Part shown: positions 52,222-57,846 of the stretch, piece by piece | Layout of the letters: every line of letters begins with the position of its first letter | Numbering within the stretch: the first letter of the stretch is position 1 | NCBI GenBank assembly: GCA_024223125.1 | Contig: JAAEOP010000589.1 | Coordinates: forward strand, 1 to 57,846 | DNA from: Chloroflexota bacterium | GTDB lineage: Bacteria; Chloroflexota; Anaerolineae; Promineifilales; Promineifilaceae | Length of the DNA: 57,846 nucleotides | Reading direction: 5' to 3' | The notes under the pieces: generated by a model | The model's input: only the letters and a program-made list of their open reading frames with translations | Told to the model about the DNA's origin: nothing | Databases searched by the model: none | Made by a program: the position numbers and the translations under genes

Positions 52222-53289
52222 ATGACAGAAGATATTGAAGAAATTGTAGAAATGGCGCCAATAGACGGCCGCTCTGCTGAAACCCAGCCACAATTGATTG
52301 AGATAAAAACGGACGGCAGCGGCCGTAATCCCCTGTGGGTATTGCTGGCTGTCACCATCGGTTTTATGCTGCCTGTGTGTGCCTGCGCCACATTATTTAT
52401 GACTTCCATGTTTAGTATGGCTTTTTTAGGCGCGGCCGCTCCCACCACCAGTTCCGGTGGCTTTGGTGATGCCGTCGCCGTGGTGCGGGTAGAAGGCATC
52501 ATCACCCACGGCGACGAAACCCAGGTCACGACCGGCGCAGTTAGCGGCACCGTCATTGGCGATTTACGCGCTGCTGCTGCTGATGATTCTATTAAAGCAA
52601 TTTTGCTGCGAGTAGACAGCCCCGGTGGTACTGTTACCGGCTCGGCTCAAATTTATGAAGTCATCCAGGAAATTGAAAAGCCTATTATTGTTAGTATGGC
52701 GGGTACGGCCGCATCCGGCGGTTACTATGTCAGCGCCCCGGCCGACTATATTTTTGCCCGCCCCGATACCACAACTGGCAGTCTGGGCGTGGTACTGACA
52801 CTCTACAATATGCAGGAGCTAATCGAGAATCTGGGGGTGGATATTACCAGCGTTGTCAGCGGCCCCAACAAAACCATCGGTAGTCCGTGGGAAACCTTAA
52901 CGGCCGAACAGCAAACAATCCTACAAACCTCGGTAGATGAATCATACATTGAGTTTGTCCGCATTATTGTGGACGGACGGGGCTTGCCGGAAGAAGATGT
53001 GTTATTGTTGGCCGATGGCCGTATCTACAGCGGCCGTCAGGCATTAGAAACCGGTCTGGTAGATGAGCTAGGTAATTTTAATGATGCTGTTGCTAAAGCG
53101 GCCGACATGGGCGGCATCAGCGGCCAACCCCGCATTGTAGAATATGAACATATACCTGGTTTTGGAGACCTGCTGTCCGGCTTTTCTTCCCGCATGAACC
53201 GCAGCGAAGCCGAGCAAGCCATGGAACTCATCTCCGATTTCACTGCACCCCGGTTAGAATATCGCTACATCGGCCCTGGCGGAAATTGA
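52222..53289 (+). CDS. sppA: Signal peptide peptidase SppA (S49 family)
   Basis: 355 residues. One membrane helix (about 38-60) positions an outward-facing serine/lysine protease that degrades signal peptides left after export. AVVRVEGIIT starts the domain; ILLRVDSPGGTV and GTAASGGYYVSAPADYIFA carry the nucleophile Ser165, and Lys217 in GPNKTIGSPW lies 52 residues later, the same distance as the Ser-Lys pair of Bacillus SppA. A single S49 domain, as in Gram-positive enzymes. AGGAG precedes ATG 52222. A GC-rich CGGCCG-dense gene that appears native. Followed after 51 bases by the methyltransferase gene. Confidence 0.92.
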   Translation: MTEDIEEIVEMAPIDGRSAETQPQLIEIKTDGSGRNPLWVLLAVTIGFMLPVCACATLFMTSMFSMAFLGAAAPTTSSGGFGDAVAVVRVEGIITHGDETQVTTGAVSGTVIGDLRAAAADDSIKAILLRVDSPGGTVTGSAQIYEVIQEIEKPIIVSMAGTAASGGYYVSAPADYIFARPDTTTGSLGVVLTLYNMQELIENLGVDITSVVSGPNKTIGSPWETLTAEQQTILQTSVDESYIEFVRIIVDGRGLPEEDVLLLADGRIYSGRQALETGLVDELGNFNDAVAKAADMGGISGQPRIVEYEHIPGFGDLLSGFSSRMNRSEAEQAMELISDFTAPRLEYRYIGPGGN

Positions 53290-53340
53290 CAGTTTCCAAA
53301 TCGGACAAATAGATCGCTTTACAAGGAGTTTCTGAAACCT

Positions 53341-54348
53341 ATGGACAACGCCGACCCTCTACATCAACTGTTGCAAGAACCAGCGCTCAAATATATCCCC
53401 GACAATCAACTCCCATTGTTTTCTGAAAAACAATTACTTAAAGGGGAATTCCTCAAAATAGATCCAAGTGAAAAAGAAGCATCTGACCCACAATTGCTGT
53501 ATCAGAATCCAAATGGCAAAATGTTTGTTGGTGATTCCTTACGTTGGCTCTCCTTACTTGAAAACGAATCCGTTGATCTAATCATTGCCGACCCACCATA
53601 TAATATAAAAAAGGCAGAGTGGGACACCTTCGAGTCTCAACAAGTGTATGTACAATGGTCATTAAAATGGGTAGAACAGGCTGCGCGTGTATTAAAACCA
53701 TCTGGAACACTTTACATCTGTGGTTTTTCAGAAATATTAGCCGATATCAAACTTCCTGCTTCAAGATTCTTCAAAGGTTGCCGTTGGCTGGTATGGCATT
53801 ATAAAAACAAAGCCAATCTTCGCTTTGATTGGGGCCGATCTCACGAAAGCATATTGCACTTTCGGAAAAGCAAAGAATTCACGTTCAACACAGATAATGT
53901 GCGAATCCCTTATGGAAATCACACAACCAAATATCCTGAACGTACCCAGGCAGAAACAAGCCAATACGGCCGTAGCAACAAAGGGAAAAAACACATTTGG
54001 CGTCCCCATCCAGGAGGCGCCAAACCGCGTGATGTTATCGAGATTCCGACTACATGCAACGGTATGCACGAAACAACACCCCACCCCACACAAAAACCTG
54101 AAGAACTTTTCCGCAAGCTCGTTCTAGCCTCATCAAACGAGGGTGATTTGATTATAGATCCGTTTCTAGGTTCAGGAACAACCGCTGTCGTGGCAGAGCA
54201 ACTAAAGCGCTATTGGATGGGTTGTGATATGTCGGAAGAATATTCTCAATGGGCAATTGAACGTATTGAACTGGTAAAAGAGTGGCCTATCGAAAAGTGG
54301 ATTGAACACGATCTGAATAATGCCAAACGGAGAGAATCAATTCGATGA
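53341..54348 (+). CDS. DNA adenine-N6 methyltransferase, beta class
   Basis: 335 residues. Catalytic motif IV DPPY (84-87) precedes the SAM-binding motif DPFLGSGT (273-280), the order of class beta enzymes such as CcrM/HinfI-type methylases; DPPY favours N6-adenine over N4-cytosine. HPTQKP (248-253) is the usual motif before the SAM site. The middle (about 160-240) should hold the target recognition region. No restriction gene of normal size adjoins: a coupled 61-codon ORF follows and then a surface protein gene. It may be an orphan regulatory methylase or the survivor of a type II system. Recognition sequence cannot be deduced. The ORF has only one CGGCCG, fewer than its neighbours, consistent with transfer. 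Confidence 0.88.
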   Translation: MDNADPLHQLLQEPALKYIPDNQLPLFSEKQLLKGEFLKIDPSEKEASDPQLLYQNPNGKMFVGDSLRWLSLLENESVDLIIADPPYNIKKAEWDTFESQQVYVQWSLKWVEQAARVLKPSGTLYICGFSEILADIKLPASRFFKGCRWLVWHYKNKANLRFDWGRSHESILHFRKSKEFTFNTDNVRIPYGNHTTKYPERTQAETSQYGRSNKGKKHIWRPHPGGAKPRDVIEIPTTCNGMHETTPHPTQKPEELFRKLVLASSNEGDLIIDPFLGSGTTAVVAEQLKRYWMGCDMSEEYSQWAIERIELVKEWPIEKWIEHDLNNAKRRESIR

Positions 54349-54530
54349 CTAAACCACCTGTTTTATTTGATTTGCAAGCCAGCATTCAAGAAAAAACTGC
54401 ATTTGTGCAATTCGAAGATTACCATACAATTTCGCACACGTTTCTCGATTTTCTGGCAGCAACTCAGCCAACACGTATTATTTCACCAAACGATCATCGC
54501 TACATCTTTTATCAATCGAAATACTTATGA
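54345..54530 (+). CDS. 61-codon ORF coupled to the methyltransferase gene
   Basis: Starts at an ATGA overlap with the methyltransferase stop and ends at a TATGA overlap with the next start, so it is positioned like a real gene. The sequence ([17 protein letters not shown]..) is not one I recognise; no membrane segment or signal. It could be the N-terminal stub of a lost restriction endonuclease, an accessory protein, or a fortuitous frame. No CGGCCG occurs in it. Confidence 0.45.
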   Translation: MTKPPVLFDLQASIQEKTAFVQFEDYHTISHTFLDFLAATQPTRIISPNDHRYIFYQSKYL

Positions 54531-56449
54531 TTAGACGCTACCTTCTGTTCATCCCGATTTTTCTATTTTTTGCCACACTGCAAACGGCTCCATCTACGGC
54601 CGCGCAAGGACAAACCCGTCTGGTGCTGGCATTCTATTATGCCTGGTACAGCCCCGATTCTTTTGGGCCGGGGAAAACCCCTTACCAACCGCCTAATCCT
54701 TACTTTTCCACTGATGCGGGAACTATTCAACGGCATGTAGGCGAGGCGCAATCGGCCGGCATTGATGCTTTTGTGCAAAGCTGGTACGGGCCGGAAGTAA
54801 CCAATAACCAGACTGAACCCAATTTCCAAACACTGCTCAATATCGCTTCTGGTAGTGGTTTCAAGGCGGCCGTAGACTTTGAAACAGGCAGTCCTTTTTT
54901 TAACAGCAATGATGATCGCATCCAGGCTCTACGTACATTGCTGGCAACCCATACCAACCATCCCGCTTACCTGCGGGTAGATGGCAAACCGGTCATTTTC
55001 TTTTGGGCTAACTGGATTTTGACTCCGGCCGATTGGGTCTGGATTCGCAATGCGGTAGACCCGGATCGCAACTCCATATGGATTGCCGAAGGGGGTAACA
55101 CAGCTTACCTGGACGCCTTTGATGGGCTGCATCTTTACAACATTGCCTGGGCGGCCAATCCGGCGGGTACGGCCGTAATCTGGGCCAACAATACCCGCGC
55201 CGCGGCCGCAACCTACGGCGGCTATAAATATTGGGTGGGCACGGCAATGCCTGGCTGGGACGATACTCTTGTGGGACGGGGTGATGCCGCTTTCAGTCGA
55301 GACCGCGCCGGAGGTGATTTTTATCGCAGCAGCTTTGGTGGCGCGGCCGCCAGCGCCCCGGATATGATTATTATTACCTCATTTAATGAGTGGAGAGAAG
55401 GCAGCCATATTGAACCGAGTGTGGAATTTGGCAATTTTTATTTGCAGCTAACGGCCGAATTAAGCGCCGCGTTCAAATCGGGCAGTATTGCCGCCCCACC
55501 GGCGCCGCCGGCCGCGCCAACGGCCGACCCCAATGTAACCCCCACCGTGCCGCCGCCAACATTTACACCGGGACCATCCCCATCCCCTTCCCAGACACCG
55601 CTGCCCACTGAAACGCCATTACCAACCGATACCCCCATCCCCACCAACACCCCAACGCCCACCCCGTCGCCCACGCCATTTTTAACACCCACAGCACAAC
55701 CTGACGGCCGTATCCTTTATACCATCCAACCCGGCGGCACCCTGCTTACCATTGCCGATTTAGTAGATGTGCCGGTGGCTGATTTGTATGCTTTCAACAG
55801 CTTGACGGCCGATTCATTGCTAACGGCCGGGCAAAATATCATCATCGGCTACAGCGTCTTGCCTGACGGTTCGCGTATGCTGCCCGGTTTGCCCCAGGCG
55901 CGGCTCAAGCCAGATGGAACCATTGTCCATATCGTCGGTAGCGGCGACACGATGTTTGGCATTGCTTTAACGTATGAGTTGACGTTGGCGGAACTTGTGG
56001 AGATAAGCGGTCTGGCCGAAGATGCGTTGTTGCAAGTTGATCAGGAGGTGAAAGTGGGGGAGCGTCCTTTACCGGATAATGTGGGTGGTTCGGCCGATGA
56101 TTCCATTTCTGTAACCACATTAAGCGCTACAGATTTGACGCCTATGGTGACGATGACGCCCACCGTCACGGCAATCTCTCCCACCGCCGCCAACCCCATC
56201 CCTTACCCGCCGCCGGCAACAGATGTGCCTACGGTTACGGCCGCACCTACACACCCGCCAGCCCTGGCCGATGCGGCTGCAACAAGTAATGAGACTGGAA
56301 ACGGGGAAACGGCCACGTCCACACCCGACACGGCCGTTCCTGTCTTTGACTTCACGACTATTCTGCCTTATGCGTTGGGCGGGATTGGGATTTTGTTCTT
56401 GTTAGGGGCCGCCTTTTTGCTCATTGCTCGGCGAGGTGATGGCGGGTAA
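54527..56449 (+). CDS. Secreted GH99-like protein with Thr/Pro linker, two LysM domains and C-terminal anchor
   Basis: 640 residues. Signal peptide (1-26), then a glycoside-hydrolase family 99/71-like barrel: [47 protein letters not shown] and [16 protein letters not shown], the last being a strong hallmark with the catalytic-region Glu residues. A low-complexity Pro/Thr linker (about 325-390) precedes LysM 1 ([20 protein letters not shown], about 392-440) and LysM 2 ([20 protein letters not shown], about 462-508). A second Thr/Pro stretch and a membrane helix ([21 protein letters not shown]) with RRGDGG end the chain. Probably a cell-envelope-bound glycan hydrolase. Its start overlaps the 61-codon ORF and has no clear ribosome site. 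Confidence 0.82.
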   Translation: MIRRYLLFIPIFLFFATLQTAPSTAAQGQTRLVLAFYYAWYSPDSFGPGKTPYQPPNPYFSTDAGTIQRHVGEAQSAGIDAFVQSWYGPEVTNNQTEPNFQTLLNIASGSGFKAAVDFETGSPFFNSNDDRIQALRTLLATHTNHPAYLRVDGKPVIFFWANWILTPADWVWIRNAVDPDRNSIWIAEGGNTAYLDAFDGLHLYNIAWAANPAGTAVIWANNTRAAAATYGGYKYWVGTAMPGWDDTLVGRGDAAFSRDRAGGDFYRSSFGGAAASAPDMIIITSFNEWREGSHIEPSVEFGNFYLQLTAELSAAFKSGSIAAPPAPPAAPTADPNVTPTVPPPTFTPGPSPSPSQTPLPTETPLPTDTPIPTNTPTPTPSPTPFLTPTAQPDGRILYTIQPGGTLLTIADLVDVPVADLYAFNSLTADSLLTAGQNIIIGYSVLPDGSRMLPGLPQARLKPDGTIVHIVGSGDTMFGIALTYELTLAELVEISGLAEDALLQVDQEVKVGERPLPDNVGGSADDSISVTTLSATDLTPMVTMTPTVTAISPTAANPIPYPPPATDVPTVTAAPTHPPALADAAATSNETGNGETATSTPDTAVPVFDFTTILPYALGGIGILFLLGAAFLLIARRGDGG

Positions 56450-56472
56450 GCGTTATAAACACAGATAGGGAG

Positions 56473-56506
56473 GAACACCGATCAGAATCAGAGAAAATCC
56501 GTGTTC
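56473..56506. repeat. Hairpin between convergent genes
   Basis: Arms 56473-56482 (GAACACCGAT) and 56497-56506 (ATCCGTGTTC) pair with one mismatch, in the 81-base gap where the surface-protein gene and the DnaJ-like gene converge. A short T-rich run follows on the plus strand. It could be a weak bidirectional terminator or a dispersed repeat. Confidence 0.4.
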
Positions 56507-56530
56507 TTTCCATTCGGGTATACAAGAAAA

Positions 56531-57514
56531 TCATTTCTGCAACTCTCGCAGTTGGCGGAACAGGTCTTTTTCCTGCTTGCTTAATTTCTGTGGCAGTTGC
56601 ACATCTACAATGGCGTACAGGTCGCCACGCTTCTCTGGTTTTTTCAGATAAGGCATCCCCAAACCACGCAGACGGAATTGACGGCCGTTCGCTGTCCCCT
56701 CAGGAATCGTCAAAGAAACTGTTTTATCCAGAGTGGTTACGGGTGTTTTGCCGCCGAGTACGGTCGTGTATACATCCACCGGAACGTTCACCGTCAAATC
56801 AGCCCCATTCCGTTCAAAGCGAGCATCCGGCAGCAGTTCAATTATCAAGTACAGGTTCCCAGGCTGACCGCTGCCAATACCTGGCTCTCCTTTGCCCGAC
56901 AGACGAATTTTGGAGCCGGTTTCTACGCCGGGTGGAATTTTAGCGGTTAGGGTACGGCCGTCATTGAATTGCAGTGTGCGTGTTGTGCCTTGAAACGCCT
57001 CGTCTAATGTCACCTGTACTTCATATTCCAGGTCACGGCCGCGTTGGGTGATGGATTGTCCCCCAGCAAAATCAGTAAAGTCAACTCCACCGCTGCGCTG
57101 GCGGCCGCCACTCCCCCCAAACAGCGAGTCAAAGAAAGAGGAAAAGCCACTACCCCCGCGCCCGCCCAACATCTGCTCAAACGTCTGCGGATCAATCGTT
57201 TGTGTATACACTCGCTGGCTACTCTGCCTGCCATTGGCGTTACCCCACTGTGACCAGAAATCGTTCATACTGCCGCCGGTACGTTCATACTGCTGCCACT
57301 GCGAGCCAAATTGATCATACTTCTGCCGCTTGTCTGAGTCGGACAACACTTCATATGCTTCATTGATTGCTTTGAACTTTTCTTCGGCCGCGTGGTCATC
57401 TGGATTTGTGTCCGGATGGTAGCTTCGCGCCAATTTGCGGTATGCTTTTTTAATCTCTTTTTCGTCGGCGCTTTTACTCACGCCTAATGTTTGATAATAA
57501 TCTTTGTAATTCAT
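56531..57514 (-). CDS. CbpA-type DnaJ co-chaperone
   Basis: 327 residues from ATG 57514, with AGGAAA ten bases upstream; the 14 extra codons to 57556 lie in the grpE gap. J domain at the N-terminus ([27 protein letters not shown]) with the HPD tripeptide at 33-35 that stimulates DnaK ATPase; a Gly/Phe/Ser-rich region ([21 protein letters not shown]); and the two beta-barrel C-terminal substrate domains ([20 protein letters not shown] onward). The zinc-finger CxxCxGxG repeats of DnaJ are absent, making it a CbpA/type II J-protein. It follows grpE in the same direction and probably works with the same DnaK. Confidence 0.92.
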   Translation of the reverse strand: MNYKDYYQTLGVSKSADEKEIKKAYRKLARSYHPDTNPDDHAAEEKFKAINEAYEVLSDSDKRQKYDQFGSQWQQYERTGGSMNDFWSQWGNANGRQSSQRVYTQTIDPQTFEQMLGGRGGSGFSSFFDSLFGGSGGRQRSGGVDFTDFAGGQSITQRGRDLEYEVQVTLDEAFQGTTRTLQFNDGRTLTAKIPPGVETGSKIRLSGKGEPGIGSGQPGNLYLIIELLPDARFERNGADLTVNVPVDVYTTVLGGKTPVTTLDKTVSLTIPEGTANGRQFRLRGLGMPYLKKPEKRGDLYAIVDVQLPQKLSKQEKDLFRQLRELQK

Positions 57515-57576
57515 CACTTGAAGTTTCCTGACAACTTGCCGGAGAAGAGGTTCCACCTTTTGGAAAGGTGGAACCT

Positions 57577-57846
57577 CTATGCGGCTACGACAATGACCTG
57601 CGACGGCCGTAACAGTTTACCGTTTAAGGTGTAGCCGGCCGTTTCCACGGCCGCTACTGTTCCTGGTTCCATATCAGGCTGGACAATAACGTGAATGGCT
57701 TCATGCAAGGCGGGATCAAACGGCTCTCCTTCGGCCGTCATTGGTTCCACGCCGTGCCGGGCTAACGCTGCCTGGAAACTCTTCAACGTCAGTTCCAAAC
57801 CGGGTTCTGTCTCGCCATGTTGCAAAGCGCGTTCCAGATTATCGGC
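57577..57846 (-). CDS. grpE: GrpE nucleotide-exchange factor, C-terminal part (runs off the window)
   Basis: The reading frame is open to the window edge and codes for about 89 residues: [12 protein letters not shown], then [18 protein letters not shown] and the diagnostic [40 protein letters not shown] (in parts), the GrpE beta-domain that opens DnaK's nucleotide cleft. The N-terminal coiled coil lies beyond the right edge. The stop is 63 bases upstream of the CbpA-type gene; dnaK is not seen in between, so the order is grpE-cbpA with dnaK elsewhere or upstream. Confidence 0.93.
   Translation of the reverse strand, partial: ADNLERALQHGETEPGLELTLKSFQAALARHGVEPMTAEGEPFDPALHEAIHVIVQPDMEPGTVAAVETAGYTLNGKLLRPSQVIVVAA

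Larger units (their letters stand above)
759..57736. repeat. Highly iterated palindrome CGGCCG (mostly ACGGCCGT) across the window
   Basis: The six-base palindrome CGGCCG occurs again and again in both coding and non-coding DNA, often as ACGGCCGT, for example 759-766, 1500-1507, twice near 15933-15959, twice near 44218-44236 and three times within 57602-57652. A by-eye tally exceeds 120, against about 14 expected for any six-mer in 57.8 kb of balanced composition. It is read in all frames, giving recurrent Thr-Ala-Val, Asn-Gly-Arg and Asp-Gly-Arg tripeptides. The behaviour resembles HIP1 of cyanobacteria. Density is lowest in the amine island and highest in 47-57.8 kb. Confidence 0.85.

Noticed and set aside
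1..57846. tRNA, rRNA, riboswitches (glycine, TPP, SAM), toxin-antitoxin or phage genes
   Set aside because: Checked by eye in the gaps and on both strands; no convincing cloverleaf, conserved riboswitch core or phage-like module was found.

Overview
The window looks like a chromosomal piece of a Chloroflexota bacterium, most plausibly an Anaerolineae/Caldilineae-type lineage. This is inferred from content and not proved. The evidence is Thr/Pro-rich 'TPTPTP' linkers in secreted and membrane proteins, a 'YLPI'-type C-terminal tail on a secreted hydrolase, a crotonyl-CoA-reductase-family enzyme next to a PrpE-like ligase, a GTG-started rpsF with a zinc-type S18, and large families of FAD/GcvT amine oxidoreductases. 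Codon use and base composition are mid-range throughout. No rRNA, tRNA, CRISPR array, plasmid origin or intact transposase gene is visible.

Layout. (1) 0.1-3.4 kb: a MaoC-type hydratase (+), a zinc/manganese-binding lipoprotein and a secreted GH30-like hydrolase (both -). (2) 3.5-32.6 kb, all on the minus strand: an island of 17 genes read from 32.6 kb down to 3.5 kb. In transcription order it holds a MOSC protein, a membrane-tethered CrtI/PYROXD2-like FAD enzyme, a stand-alone GcvT-like protein, a second CrtI-like enzyme, two PuuB/OrdL-like DAO oxidases, four dimethylglycine/sarcosine-dehydrogenase-like FAD-GcvT fusions with a DinB-fold protein between two of them, two tandem histamine/trimethylamine-dehydrogenase-like enzymes, a propionyl-CoA-synthetase-like ligase, an acryloyl/crotonyl-CoA reductase-like protein, CoA-acylating malonate/methylmalonate-semialdehyde dehydrogenase and a class III aminotransferase. 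(3) 32.9-37.9 kb (+): a divergent Lrp/AsnC regulator, then an oligopeptide-type ABC importer (binding lipoprotein and two permeases, no ATPases in the window). (4) 38.2-47.0 kb (-): a group II PLP decarboxylase, a hydantoinase/dihydropyrimidinase, an AroM-family protein, a ThDP enzyme, a HisC-like aminotransferase and a molybdopterin oxidoreductase. (5) 47.4-57.8 kb: mainly housekeeping genes, namely an SGNH hydrolase, SpoU methyltransferase, SurA/PrsA-like foldase and rpsF-ssb-rpsR on the minus strand, then sppA, an adenine methyltransferase, a 61-codon ORF and a GH99-like/LysM surface protein on the plus strand, then a CbpA-type DnaJ and grpE on the minus strand.

How the genes may work together (inference). 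The island combines enzymes that remove N-methyl or N-alkyl groups oxidatively (FAD-GcvT fusions passing the one-carbon unit to tetrahydrofolate; HADH/TMADH-like enzymes; DAO oxidases) with a lower pathway typical of beta-alanine, malonate semialdehyde and acrylate/3-hydroxypropionate. A coherent reading is stepwise demethylation and deamination of methylated amines, betaines or polyamine-like compounds, with C3 residues entering acetyl-CoA or propionyl-CoA. The divergent Lrp regulator and importer would sense and import the substrate. The hydantoinase locus beyond it could also release beta-amino acids.

Two genome-scale signals stand out. The palindrome CGGCCG, usually as ACGGCCGT, is scattered through coding sequence roughly ten times more often than chance, and is much denser in the housekeeping end than in the catabolic island. 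Short non-coding elements also occur: a 93-95 bp MITE with GTAAC ends and perfect 8-bp target duplications (two copies), and a larger palindromic repeat (two copies), one of which supplies the C-terminal codons of the hisC-like gene.
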